The position numbers and the translations under genes are program-made. DNA of 64,000 nucleotides from Grifola frondosa (taxonomy: Eukaryota; Basidiomycota; Agaricomycetes; Polyporales; Grifolaceae): positions 620,001 to 684,000 of the forward strand of contig LUGG01000018.1 in assembly GCA_001683735.1 (NCBI GenBank), given 5' to 3'. Below the pieces are notes generated by a model. That model saw only the letters and a program-made list of their open reading frames with translations, was not told the DNA's origin and searched no databases. Of the stretch, positions 46,127-58,490 are shown piece by piece; position 1 is the first letter of the stretch, and each line of letters begins with the position of its first letter.

Positions 46127-47505
46127 CAGTGTCTTTCTTAGACAGGATTGGCTTGGCGATGTTGCACGAGATGGGCGTGGTGTCTTGCATGAGGGATGCA
46201 GTTGCTGTCTCATCCTGGTCCATCTCATTGTCCCTTGTTGGCCATCTCAACATTCTCTGGCTCTGGCAATGGTGTAGACAGTTCGTTTGTCTTGCCCTCA
46301 TCATTGCTCAATCACACATGTGTCAGTGGAGCAAGGGGGTGAGGGGAAAGGGGAGGGCTCACTTGCTTATTGTCTGTCTTGGCCCACTTGTATACTTTGA
46401 GCATGGAGCAGGGCAGTGCAACTAGATAAATGATGGGACATGCATGCCTGCACACGCACCTCTGCCAATGTGCGGTCAGCACTCGCTCAAGCATGTATTG
46501 CATGCCACTCACCAGGGAAGATGTGCATGTGGTTGCCTGGTAGTGCATACATGAGCAAGGTGATGGTGGGAGAGCAAGAACATAAAGGAGAAGGGTGGGA
46601 CCAGGAACTCCAACTGACCTTGGTCAGGATACAGTGTGTGCCCAACTGCTCCTCATTGAATGGCAAGCCCGATGTGAAGATGACTTTGCTGGAGAGCACT
46701 CCACAGCATCATAGAACTCACACTCGGAGAGTCATGCAGTGTTTGAGAAAGGGAAGATGATAGGGGCATGCATATGGTGCAGACATGGTCTCGACAATCT
46801 CCTGGTTAAACCCACCCTGAAAATGGGTGCATTTAGCTGGTTGATGAGCCAGGGTGAGCAGTGAGCACACTTTGATGAGTGAAAGACTGAGCACCATTGT
46901 GAGCTTGATGTAGTCAGTCATGTCAGTGAGGTTCTTTGTCAGCATGCTGCTATAATCCTTGTGCACGAAAAGTCTGCATACAGACTCCGTCAGCTCAAGG
47001 GATTCAGAGATGCCATAGCATACTTAGAGTCATCCAGGTTGCCTTCCTGCTGGAGGAGGTCTGCAAAGGTATCTTGCAAACCAGCACATGACAGACATGG
47101 AGGACATGAAGAGTTGGATTAGTGCGAGGAATTCCAAGTGGATATCAACACTTACTTAAAGCAGCATTGAGTGCACTACAGTGCATGCAAAATTGCCCGA
47201 TGAAAGGCTTTGGGTCATGTTGCAGAGAAAGTCGATGGCAAGACAAGTTGAACGTCAAAGTGAAGTGAAAAGTTTGACAGGCGTGCATGCACTGGTGGAC
47301 ACTTCTGACTTGGTGCCATGGCCAATTCACCAGACTCAGAAGAATGAAACATGATAATTCTAATGGCCAATAATTTACATTATAAAATATTATCTGACAT
47401 TACTTAGGACCATTCTCTAACTTCAGGAAGGGTGACAGCAGCTTTGTCGAGTGGTGTAATTATGAATGAGCCCTGCAAAATCATCCAACCCCCTGTCAGA
47501 ACCTG
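46127..47505. other. Repeat-zone sequence, no recognised gene
   Basis: AT-rich with several short open frames on both strands, none with a domain. It may be the rest of the DNA transposon that continues at 47506. Confidence 0.4.
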
Positions 47506-47991
47506 CTAAGTTTCATATGGCAGTGAAGGCAACAGGGACCAGTGAGTGAGGTAGACCCAGATGTCAATGTGCTGAAGTTGCTCGATGTGGCCTGTTTGTA
47601 GAAGTATGTTCACTGTCACTGGTTCCATCCGCAGTGCCCACACTTTCCACATCACTCTCTTGCCTGCTCTCTCTGTCACCCTGGTGCCCACCCAATCCTG
47701 CATCTGCTTTGTTACTGTCCAGATCAAGACCCTTGACTCCACAATTTTGACAAAAGAATTTTCCTGCCAATCCAATATGACATGCAAATTCACTCTGCAT
47801 TGGGTTGTCATCTAGAAAAGCAAGTACAAATGGCACAACTAGAACAGGCTCATTCAAGTCACAATCCCATGCCCAGATGTCCTCCTTTTGGATCTCGCTG
47901 GAAGCTGTTTTAGCTGGGGTAAAATGCACCAATAATGATAATACATATGTGAGTTGATCAACTACGCTGTTCATCATTTTGAGTGGGGGTG
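47506..47991 (-). mobile_element. DNA-transposon protein, downstream half (split by retrotransposon insertion)
   Basis: The minus strand encodes PLKMMNSVVDQLTYVLSLLV, then EDIWAWDCDLNEPVLVVPFV, then DNPMQSEFACHIGLAGKFFC and a Cys pair (CQNCGVKG). This matches a protein type common in basidiomycete DNA transposons, probably CACTA/Plavaka-like. Its reading continues directly in the frame of the sequence at 54751 and beyond once the LTR element is removed. The frame decays into stops further down. Confidence 0.55.
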
Positions 47992-48393
47992 TGTAACAAT
48001 TTTCCCCTTTTGGACATAGACACTGGTTAGATGCTAGGACATGACACATTTGGTCATATGGTTGAGCAGGTGATTTAGAGGAAGGAACATCATAATGATG
48101 ACATAAAGAGAGGTGTAATTAGTAAGGATAATTGATGGATGAGTAAGGCAATATTGTGGGAAAGGATGCCATATGTACAAACAGACTTTAGTATATAAGA
48201 TTGATTAAAATACCTGGAACAACAGCTTGTTTAACTTCGTTGAACCACATGCTTCATTTTCAGATAAGCTTGTATTTATTATATACCTGTAATGCTAGCT
48301 TTGTTGAATCACATGCTTCATTTCCAGGAAACTCAGCCAGTGCAATTTGACAGATATGAGTAAGCATACTCAGGGTTTGGTCAATTTGTAACA
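47992..48393 (+). repeat. 5' LTR of the gypsy element
   Basis: Starts TGTAACAATTTTCCCC and ends GGTCAATTTGTAACA. An internal TATA-like stretch (AGTATATAAGATTG) lies near 48190 and should be the promoter. Confidence 0.9.
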
Positions 48394-49230
48394 GTTTGAA
48401 TGAGCTTTGCTGACACATCTCTCAGTGGCTACTGAGCTTAAATCCATCAAGGAGTTCGAGCTTTCTCGTGCAGAGAACCTCGATATCAATTTCATCGGGC
48501 CCTCTCAATATGTCAATGTTACTCATCATGTTGATGGCATGAATTCGAATCACAAAGTCGCTGTCATCGGCTTCAGTCTCAACATCCTAAATGTGGTCAG
48601 CTGTGACCAATTCTCCATTCAATGTGACTACTATCAGGTCGAGACACTTCAGTGACACCACCACCATGAAGATCTTTCATTCTGCACCAGGTACCAGCTC
48701 TATTTGCTGAGCTGCTACCTCAACAACCTCCACCTCTACCTCAATGACAATTGTCACCTTCCCCTGTGGGAGATCTTTGACATCATCCATTTTCACTTCA
48801 AATTTGGTCGAATCTGTGAGGAACCCAAATACTTTCCCACTGTTGAATGTCTGCTGATGTTCATCGGCAATGTGTTCAGTGACAACCTGAACTTTGCGAA
48901 CACAGATTAGAGAGATTAGGGTGGCATCATTTCTTTGCAATTTATTGTAATACCATGCGCATTCAATAACCAATTCAGTTCTGAGATATAATGAGGGTCT
49001 CCACCCAAATAAGTACTATTAGTTAGTGTTTACCTTTGATCGCTGAAAAGTTTCCACTTCAGTGTGGGTCTTCTAAGAAGTCAAAGGACTTACTCAGCTG
49101 CAGAATCGCTGCCTTGAACAAAGGGCAGGCATTCTGGCCAGCAATGCGACAGTATGTAGATAAACTAGTTACATAGTAGGGAGACTTCTCATTCTGGTCT
49201 CAGTCAACAACTGATAGCCCTCATGGCTAA

Positions 49231-49816
49231 ATGCCTGAGAATGCACTTCTTACTTTGATTGCTACCCAAACTGTCATCACTCTCATATTAATCCTCTCCA
49301 TTGTCGGTCTCTTCTACTTCCTCAGAAGAAGATACACCAAGATTCATGTTCAAATCACAAGAAATTCCACAGTGAGCTCGAATCTTCAGCCTCCAACCCC
49401 AATTACCCCCAATCTGAACCAGCCTCATGACCTAACTGAGACCATGGAGGACCCATGGAGCCAGCCATGTTCCAGTATCCCCCGAGCAGATGACCAAAGA
49501 ACAGCAAGCCCTTGAGAGGTTCGTGATGGGAATAGTGATCGGCCTGTTGAGAGAAGGCCTAATGAGTCATATCACCCATATCATGGAACTCGAGAATATG
49601 CAGAACTCATGGAGACCCTCAATGATCAGCCTGGAGAGCTGGTTGGTGGGACTGGTAACTGAGAACAAGAACCATCTCTCAAATATAGTCGAGTTGTCAG
49701 TGAGGGCAGACAAGGCTGAGGGAAAACTCTTTCAGGCTGAACAAGTCACCCAGAAACTTCGTGAGGATGTCAGCAGGCTGAGAAGCAAGAACAGAGTCTA
49801 TGCAAGCATGTTCTAG
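49231..49816 (+). CDS. Upstream open frames inside the retrotransposon, one with a membrane-like helix
   Basis: Two overlapping frames precede Gag. The first (49231-49515) has a strong hydrophobic segment (LIATQTVITLILILSIVGLF) followed by a basic stop (RRRY). The second (49490-49816) reads as a helical, charged sequence ending LRSKNRVYASMF. They may be the start of a Gag variant or an unrelated leader. I do not recognise either. Confidence 0.35.
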
Positions 49817-49945
49817 CTTGAACATCTTCTGTTCCCTGCAAGGTCACATCATCATACACCCAAATGGCTGAAGAGCCATTATTCTCACAGGTCTCCAACC
49901 CCAGCCCGGTTCCTTCCATGTTCACTGTCCCCTCCTATTCCTCGT

Positions 49946-50914
49946 TTGATGTCCCTAACTCTGAATATGATGGGGGGATTAGGTGCATCTGCAGGGGTGA
50001 GCTTTACTTCTAGGAAACTGAAGTTACAGTCTCCATCTCCCTTCATGAAGCTGACAAAGGAGACGTCAGCTGAACAGTGGATGAAACAGTGGAAGATGTA
50101 CTTCGTATATTACGAAGTAAAACCTTCAAAAGACCATATCACTTTGGTTCTTGATTTGCTCCAAGAAGGAGCTCTAGATTTGGCATCATCCTACAGTGAC
50201 AACTTCAATCAAGAGAACCCTGTTGGTTTCTGGAAGAAGTTTAAGGAGCAATTTTTAGGACAATACAGACACCTCAATGCTCAATTCAATGCTCAGCAAG
50301 TGCTGATGCATCTTCGCAACGATGGATCAGTTCAGGCATATGAACATTTCTGTCGCCATGCCCCTCAGTCCAGACACAATCAGCAGACACTCCTGTTGCT
50401 TCTCCAGACCCAAATAAAGATGTCGATTCGAGACACGATCACCGATCATGAGATGCAACCAGCTACATGGGAGTCGTACCTTACCCAGGCCTTATGAATG
50501 GACCAGGCCTGCTCCATTTATGCTCATCCTAGTTCATCTTCTCAGCAGCAGTCAAAGACGACTGCTTATCACCATCTGAATATGCAGAGTCAATCACACT
50601 CTGCTCAAACTCAAGCTCATGCCTGCAATTCCAATGCAATGGACATTGATCATGTGATGGCATGTGTAAAAGGTGTGTGCTTTGTATATGGCAAGGTCAG
50701 ACATCTGGCAAATGCTTGCCCAGATAGGAAGCCAAGCAAAATGTCCATCTGCGACATAGATATCAGTGAGCTTGCAAGGCTCGTGGGAGTGCAGCTTGTC
50801 GAGAGCAAAAAGAAGCCAATCAATAAGGGAAAGCAGAAAGAGGTTCTGGCAAAAGAGCCTGAGCTGTCTGCCTCCATTCAAAAGATAGGAGCAATCAGCT
50901 CATCATCAGTATGA
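49946..50914 (+). pseudogene. Gag-like polyprotein (remnant)
   Basis: The 49946-50497 frame contains the capsid-like stretch EQWMKQWKMYFVYY, LDLASSYSDNF, GFWKKFKEQFLGQYRHLN. After a stop (TGA at 50495-50497) a second frame carries a degraded zinc knuckle (CFVYGKVRHLANAC), in which the second Cys is replaced by Tyr. The region then becomes Lys/Glu-rich. Confidence 0.7.
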
Positions 50915-51039
50915 CACACGGATTTTTAGAAGTGCCTCATATCATCCCTGCTAACATGAAGGCTTCTCTCTCTCATAATCACTGTCAATGTATCAGTGTA
51001 ACCGAAGTCTCCGGAAATAAACAAAATTTTGATCTTCCA

Positions 51040-54000
51040 ATTACAGGAGTGGTATGAAAGGATCTGTTAAAATGCAGGCACTTTTGGACTCTGGAGCTTT
51101 TTCAGTTTTTATCCATGAATGATTTGTGCGAAAGCACAAGGTAGAGGTGAAAACCCTTAAAAAGCACTTAGTAGTCTATAATGCAGACCAGTCCAAAAAT
51201 GAAGGTGGACTGATCCAGGTCTACACAGTGCTCAGGCTCAAAATAGGTGATCACGAGTCAGAAGTTCCCATGCTCGTGACCAATGTAGGCAACTGAGACT
51301 TGACCATCAGTCTAGACTCCATTCGATGCCATAATCCAGAAATACATTGGGACACCAGGACTCTAGAATTCACAAGGTGCCCTAAAGAATGTAGGCCTTG
51401 ATTCGCAAAGGAGGAAAAAAAAGAGAAGCAGATATGGAGAAAGCTGATCAAATCTTAGCATCCACGGGTAGGCTCTGTGTGGCTGAGATGAGTGACACAA
51501 AAGCCCCATCACAGCCTGCTTGGGAAGAATGAATGGAACTTGAAGAGGAGTTCATTCATGCAGATGATGAAATTCCCTTGGGTTATCGCTATTCAAAGTG
51601 GTATTGGGAGTTTTATAAGGACACTGTGGTTTGGTACGAGGTTGATTCTGAGTTCGTTGGGGCTACAACAATGTTTGAATCAAGGATGGTGACCAATGAA
51701 AAGCAGCTTTTAGAACACACCAAGGCTTGTTTGAGCCTACAGTTATGTTCTTTGGACTACACAGTTCTCCCAGAATGTTTCAGGCACTGATGAACAAGAT
51801 CTTAAAGGACCTCATTCTTGAAGGACATGTGGTTATTTACCTCGATGATATTCTCATCTTCACCACTGACCTTCACACTCATCGGCATCTCACGTGTGAG
51901 GTACTCAAGTGCTTACAAGACAACGACTCGTTCCTGAAACTGGAGAAATGTTTGTTTGAAGAATTGTCCATCAATTACCTTGGTATGATCATCTTGCAGA
52001 ACTCCATCTCCATGGACCCCAAAAAAGTCGAAGGAGTTCTCGATTAGCCTGTACTCAAAACTGTTAAAGAAGTTCAAGCCTTTTTAGGCTTTGCAAACTT
52101 TTACTGGTGCTTTATCCAAGGATTCGCAGATGTGTTCAAGCTGCTGAACATTCTAACTCGGAAGGGCTTCAAATGGCAATGGGAACAAGACAACAAACAC
52201 CTTTGAAACTCTGAAGTGTGCGTTCACTTCCATGCCTATCCTGAAACTTCCTGATCTGGATCAGCCATTCAGATTAGAAATGGATGCTTCAGATTTTGCA
52301 ACAGGTGCTGTTTTTGAACAATGAGATAATGAAGGAGCCTGGCACCTGGTCACTTTTTATTCTAAAGGGCTAAATGAACATGAGCACAATTATGAGATAT
52401 ATGACAAAGAATTGCTTGCAATTATTCATGCCCTAGAAGAATGTCGACATTACCTTGAAGGAGGCCTCACCCAATTGAAATTTGGTCAGATCACAAGAAT
52501 CTTGAATACTTTCATAAAGCTCAAGATCTTACACAATGACAAGCTTGCTGGCTCTTATATCTTACCCGGTTCCATTTCATGATTCATCATCATCCGGGAA
52601 AAACTATGCAGTGAGCGGACCCATTGTCATGCAGAATTAACCATGAAGAGGGGGTTGCCCTAGATAATTGAGATAAGATTGTGCTAAAAGCGGAATACTT
52701 TCAGTCTCATGTCATTCAACCCGGTCATGCATCCATCATTCCAGATCAGTCCTTACTCGACCATATTCGCGAGGTACTCACATGTGATGAAATCACTACA
52801 GAACCAATTCAGAAAGTGATGGCCCATGGCCCACGTGAACTCACTTCAGGTCTAGAGGATTGGAACATGGACAATGGTTTATTGCTATATCGAGAAAAGG
52901 TCTATGTGCCAAAGGATAATGCTCTTCGTAAGGAGATCATTCAGCTACATCACGATCATCCCACTGCTGGTCATCCCAGACATTGGAAAACATATGAACT
53001 CGTCAGCTGAAACTACTGGTGGCCCGGACTGTCAGTATATATCTAGAACTTTGTAGATGGCTGCAATGCTTGCCAATGTAATAAAACCTTCCCTCAACAA
53101 CTGTATAGACCACTTCAGCCCAACAAGATTCCAGACCAGCCTTGGGATGTCACTATAGTGGATTTGATCACAGGATTACCAGACAGTAATGGACATGATG
53201 CAATAATGGTTGTTGCTGATTGTATGATGAAGCAAGCATGCTTCTTCCCAGTTCATGGGATGATTGACGCTCAAAAAGTCGCTGAGGTATACTATTGAGA
53301 AATTTGGTCACAGCATGGACTCCCTATGAAAATCATCTCAGATTGTGGAACTCAGTTTTCATCTCGAGTCTTTCAAGAGTTGTGCAAAATTCTCGAAATT
53401 ACCTCTGCCATGTCCATGGCCTATCATCCGCAAACTGATGGTCAAACAGAATGGATTAATCAGGAACTCAAGCAATATTTATGCATTTACTGCAACTTCC
53501 GCCAAGATGATTGGCACAATAAACTTATTGAAGCAAAATTTGCATACAACAATCAGGCTTACGAATCCACAAAGATTTCCCATTCTATGCAGACCTAGGT
53601 TGTCATCCAAGGACAATACCTGATCTTGTCACAGCAGTGTGTCACCCGGATTTGGACATCTTAATGCATGAACATGAAGGCGCTCGAAAAGAATTACGTG
53701 CAGCACTTCAGCTAGCAGCTGATTGAATGAAGCGCTACTATGATCAACACGTGCAAGAAATGCCCCAGTTCAAGGTTGGAGATTTAGTCTGGCTTGATGC
53801 TCGTAATATTTGTACTGAACAGCCAAGCAAGAAATTAAGTGCGAAACATCACAGACTGTTCGAGATTCTTGAACAAGTCTCTCTGCTGAATTTCAAACTT
53901 AAACTCCCTCAAACTTGGCGTATTCATCCGATATTTCATGCATCATTATTGTCCATCCATAAACTGGACCAAATTCCAGATAGGCAGCTGATGAAACCCC

Positions 54001-54200
54001 CCAGCAATTATTATCAAAGGTGAACCAGAATATGAAGTCTAAAAGGTTCTAGATTCATGAATGAACCGTAATCAACTCCAATACCTTGTGAAATGGATAG
54101 GATACCCTGATTCCGAGAATTCATGGGAGCCAAAATTGAACCTTGATAATTCCAAGGATCTTGTTGCCGAATTTCACCAGACACATCCCTCCACCCCACG
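51040..54200 (+). pseudogene. Pol remnant: protease, RT, RNase H, integrase, chromodomain
   Basis: Protease: LLDSGAFSVFIHE near 51090. RT: FEPTVMFFGLHSSPRMFQAL, then VVIYLDDILIF with the YLDD core near 51835. RNase H: RLEMDASDFATGA near 52275. Integrase: the HHDHPTAGH zinc-binding start near 52950, CNACQCN, then TVDLITG-like, ISDCGTQFSS (53340) and HPQTDGQTEWINQE (about 53425-53466). Chromodomain: LQYLVKWIGYPDSENSWEP near 54075. The N-terminal half of RT is absent between about 51.5 and 51.73 kb, so the copy has an internal deletion as well as stops. Confidence 0.82.
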
Positions 54201-54347
54201 ACTGATTAGTCAAATATCAATAAACAAATTGCATTTTCAACCATTGATTAATTATATGGTTATTAACAAAAAGCCAGAGATATGGACACGAGGCAAAATT
54301 GTTGATTGCAAAGTTCATCTGGAGAAACTCGCCTGAACAGGGGGTAA

Positions 54348-54750
54348 TGTAACAATTTTCCCCTTTTGGACATAGGCACTGGTTAGATGCTAGGATGTGA
54401 CACATTTGGTCATATGGTTGAGCAGGTGATTTAGAGGAAGGGAGCATCATAATGATGACATAAAGAGAGGTGTAATTAGTAAGGATAATTGGTGGATGAG
54501 TAAGGCAATATTGTGGGAAAGGATGCCATATGTACAAACAGACTTTAGTATATAAGATTGATTAAAATACCTGGAACAACAGCTTGTTTAACTTCGTTGA
54601 ACCACATGCTTCATTTTCAGGTAAGCTTGTATTTATTATGTACTTGTAATGCTAGCTTTGTTGAATCACATGCTTCATTTCCAGGAAACTCAGCCAGTGC
54701 AATTTGACAGACATGAGTAAGCGTACTCAGGGTTTGGTCAATTTGTAACA
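54348..54750 (+). repeat. 3' LTR of the gypsy element
   Basis: Homologous to the LTR at 47992, beginning TGTAACAATTTTCCCC and ending ATTTGTAACA, followed by the duplicated GGGTG. Confidence 0.9.
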
Positions 54751-56340
54751 GGGTGCAAGATTTGACATCAACAGAAAATGAATATTATATTCCATTTGAG
54801 ACTCAGCATGAGATAGTCCTGTGGGAGTGAATAAGACACTATTGTGTTTGTTCCATTTCTTCGAGAGGTTTCCTGACATGTCATCGCAGTACATTCATAC
54901 AGCAAAACTTATGACCCAGTGCTCATTTGCCTTCACACGCTATCAGTTTCCCTCTTGTGGATTGGTTAGTGTCCATGGTGCAATGCTGTTGGCCTTCGGG
55001 TCTTGGATATCTACAATGTGCATGACAGATCAGCATGTTGTTCATGTTTCTCACTTGTCGCAAGAACCTTACCTATGATGCAAGCTACATTCACTAAACC
55101 ATACAGAGCTGCATCTTGTCAGAGCTCAGGGAAATTTTTTAAAAATTGATTGTGGTGCAATACAAAGTTCTCACACTGAACGACTTGCCATGCTGCACCT
55201 GCATCTGTAATGATCACTTGCATCTGCCAGCATTTCGCATATAATTCCTGTTGTCCATTTTCTAGCTTTGTGAACCATTGGATGAGCATGCAAACTGTCA
55301 CGCCACTCAACATAGCAGGCTCATGGATGAAATAGTCTTGATTGCCAAGGTGGGCCATTGGGGTGATGATGTTGTCGGGAACTTCATGAAGCCAGCGTGC
55401 ACCTTGCTGAGCTTCGCTGAGTGTGCAACTGTCAGTATCTTTGAAATAAAATGAGAGATGGGGCTGCACTCGAGAATTGGCCATTTCCTGTCCCGTAAAG
55501 TCAGATGTGGTATATAATTAGTCTTCGAGCATATAAACACATACCTGCACGATAATTTGCTTGAGGTCATTGACATAATATGTATGTCTAAGGGCCTCCT
55601 AATATTGGATACTATTGATGCTGCATGCTTTTTGCAGCATGGCATTGAGAGTCTGCATCGAGCAGACAGATGGAACATCATCCACATCATTCACCTTGAG
55701 AAGCCACATAAACAGATCGAGTTGCTGCTGTGAGAAGACTGATCATGGGAGATGCATCAATATGTCAAGGGTGCATGTCTAGTATGGGTGGCCAGCAACA
55801 ATGAATGTAATGTTTTCAATAAGTGGGGTAAAACTCACAATTTTATCTTGCCATGGATACCATTGACATGATAGCTCAGCCATATCATGGTAGTGTGCAT
55901 GCTTTTGAGCATGAAGTGCAGTGGTAAGCCCATTGTTGATTGCTGAAGCATCATCAGTCCATTATTCGATGATAAGAGTGGCAGAACTTACTGGTAACAC
56001 ATGGCTCGCTCATTGTGAACTCACTGGGAAGCTCATCCTCTGGACATTCATCATCGTCACCTTCTGATCTGATGGACTCCTCATCAAACCTGTCCAGAAG
56101 GATCTGCACAATAAGTCCAATGGCATGCTCTTCCTGCGATGGTGCCCGATTGCTATCTTCAGTTGCTTCAAATAGGCCCCAATTTAGTTGTGGAAGTGGA
56201 GACAGACTGCACACTGCTGCATGTTCAGGAGAGACATGGCCAGTTAGGAAAGCCAGCAGTGAGCAGGTGGCACTCTGAATGAGATCTTGAGAGAATCGTG
56301 CATTTACAGCATCCAGGGGAGAGGTGGCATCAGGATGCAA
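54751..56340 (-). mobile_element. DNA-transposon protein, upstream half (split by retrotransposon insertion)
   Basis: The minus strand has frames beginning near 56340 (MHPDATSPLDAVNARF) with an acidic stretch (RSEGDDDECPEDELPSEF), then about 55480-55120 (DTDSCTLSEAQQGARWLHEV, AKCWQMQVIITDAG), then the segment ESQMEYNIHFLLMSNLAPP just right of 54751. That last segment joins in frame with LKMMNSVVDQL at 47991 when the retrotransposon and one GGGTG copy are removed. Family most likely CACTA/Plavaka-like; not proven. Confidence 0.5.
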
Positions 56341-56640
56341 TGTGCATAAGGCCTTCTACTTGAAAAGGTCCTGATGCTTCGTGCTATTCTTATGTTGAGT
56401 GCATATGATGACACTGGGGGGCGGGGTTGTTTGTCATCACAGAGGCTGCATTTTCACATGCAGCAGCCAGTCCCATCTCTCTTGTCAGATAGGACCCACT
56501 CTAATTTACCAGTCAGAGGAGTTCTCACAGTGATGAATTTATGACACCTGCTCCTCAAAATCTCAATATTTATGTTTCTCATGACAACACAATCCAGCTT
56601 CTTAATTATTTATAAAATATTGAGGGATACCACCCATTAC

Positions 56641-57008
56641 TAGTGTTGCTGTAGCTAAGTCAGGCTTAAATGATATATGACTCATAACTTGTGCAGTTCT
56701 TCAGATATCACAGCTTACCTTCATTTTGTAGTCTAGATATAGCGACATGTACATGCCAAAGGAAAAAATGTTATACTTTGTATTGATGGAGATATGGCCA
56801 AAAAGCCGATTGTAAAGTCCAACTTTTTAGTTTGCTTTTTTACCAATGTAACTGAAGTTGAAACATAAGAAAGCTAATGGTTGTGTTACATCCAAATACA
56901 TATACATCCTAGCTATTATTTTCAATTAAGATCATGTAATTATTTGCAAAACTCATGTCAAAATATCTAAAAAGCTGAAACAGGTGTGACTAAATCATGG
57001 CAACACTA
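56641..57008 (-). mobile_element. hAT-like MITE, copy 3 (inverted)
   Basis: 368 bp beginning TAGTGTTGCTGTAGCTAAG and ending ATCATGGCAACACTA, the reverse complement arrangement of copies 1 and 2. The flanks are CCCATTAC (56633-56640) and CCCATTGC (57009-57016), an 8-bp duplication with one mismatch. Confidence 0.82.
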
Positions 57009-57401
57009 CCCATTGCCATTCCATTATCCCTTTCATCACATCCATTTCTTTCCATCCAACTATCTTCCTAACACCAGAATTGAACATGTATACAAACTTC
57101 ACAATCCTGAGAAACCCCATAAATTGATTGATATAATTATGTGCTCCACTTTTGATGTCCTTCATCTCCTCTCATACTTTTGATCCACAGCAGTCATGAA
57201 CTTCATTTCACATGATACAATTTGTTGTCTTTATTCTTTCCTTATACTTCATAACAATATTGATATCATCAACTCTGTGCTTGTCTTTCAACATTTCTCT
57301 CAAGCACAAAAGACTATTGAATACATTCAAAAGTATGTTCAATGTGGCTTCAAATTCATATTTAGCAGAGCTGAATGGAGAAAAATTTCAGATGATGAAA
57401 A
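57009..57401. other. AT-rich gap, no gene seen
   Basis: Between the MITE and the large palindrome. Short open frames only. Confidence 0.5.
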
Positions 57402-57759
57402 CACTTCAGGGCACCGTTTATCCCTAGCTCTTAGCCTCGACAGTTTCCATTGAAAGTCAAGGCTAATAGGCTCTCAGAGACTGGTCCTCCCATGGGATCT
57501 GAGTAAGGCCCATGGGCCCTAGTGGGAGGTCCCATTTTGTAGGAGGTCCTTTGATGGGAGGTACTAACATATTTTATAGGTACAGGTTCCAAAGTTCTAG
57601 GTCTTCCCAATAACATATGGACCTCCCATGTTTTGGTCACTTGTCACGGGGTGTTAGGGGTCAATATGGACATCCTGTAGCCAGAATAAATGTGAATTTC
57701 TTTATCGGTCAGTTACTATTTTATAACTAATTACTAATGCTTAGGACCTCCTAACAGCA

Positions 57760-58490
57760 TTTGTGGGACATCCTGTGCTAATATTGGGACATCCTGTACC
57801 AATATTGGGCCATCCTGGACTAAGTTGGACATCCTCTAACAATGTTGGGACATCCTGTATTGATATCAGGACCTCCTATATCAATATCAGGACATCCTAT
57901 ATTAATATTGGGACATCCTCTACCAATGTTGGGACCTCCTGGACTAATGTTGGGACATCCTGTATTAACATCAGGACCTCCTGTATTACTTTTGGGATCT
58001 CCTGTATAATGATTGGGACCTCCTATAAATATCAGGACATCCTATATCAATGTTGGGATCTCCTGTATTAATATCAGGATCTCCTGTATTAATATCAGGA
58101 CCTCCTGCATTAATATTGAGACTCCTGCATTAATATTGGGACATCCTGTAGCAATGTTGGGACATCCTGTATTAATATCAGGACATCCTATATCAATATT
58201 GGGACATCCTCTACCAATGTTGGGACATCCTGTATTAGTATCAGGACCTCCTGTATTACTTTTGGGATCTCCTGTATAATGATTGGGACCTTCTATAAAT
58301 ATCAGGACATCCTATATCAATATCAGGACCTCCTGCATTAATATTGGGACCTCCTGATTTACTATTAGGACCTCCTATATTAATATTGGAACACTTTATA
58401 TTACTATTGGGACCTCCTATAAATATCAGGACCTCCTGTATTAATATTGGGACCTCCTGCATTTAATATCAGGACCTCCGGTATTAATAT
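57760..58490. repeat. 21-bp minisatellite, left arm
   Basis: Roughly 34 units of 21 bp, consensus near ATTGGGACATCCTGTATTAAT with alternation of GGGACATCC and CAGGACCTCC. As 21 is divisible by 3, one frame reads as a seven-residue repeat (GHPVLIL-like), which is a chance effect of the period. Confidence 0.85.

Larger units (their letters stand above)
47992..54750 (+). mobile_element. Ty3/Gypsy LTR retrotransposon with chromodomain (chromovirus), decayed
   Basis: 6759 bp bounded by two LTRs of about 402 bp (47992-48393 and 54348-54750), both beginning TGTAACA and ending TTTGTAACA. A 5-bp target duplication, GGGTG, lies at 47987-47991 and 54751-54755. A G-rich polypurine tract (GGGGG, about 54340) precedes the 3' LTR. 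Gag, protease, reverse transcriptase, RNase H, integrase and a chromodomain come in gypsy order. Many stops interrupt the frames, mostly TGA. The LTRs differ at roughly ten sites by eye (about 97% identity), so the insertion is fairly old. Confidence 0.9.

Noticed and set aside
56641..57008. A TA target duplication (mariner-type) for the third MITE copy
   Set aside because: All three copies fit an 8-bp duplication better, which indicates hAT.
57763..58279. Open frames with a seven-residue repeat (GHPVLIL type)
   Set aside because: They follow from a 21-bp DNA period and appear mirrored in the other arm; no start context or domain.
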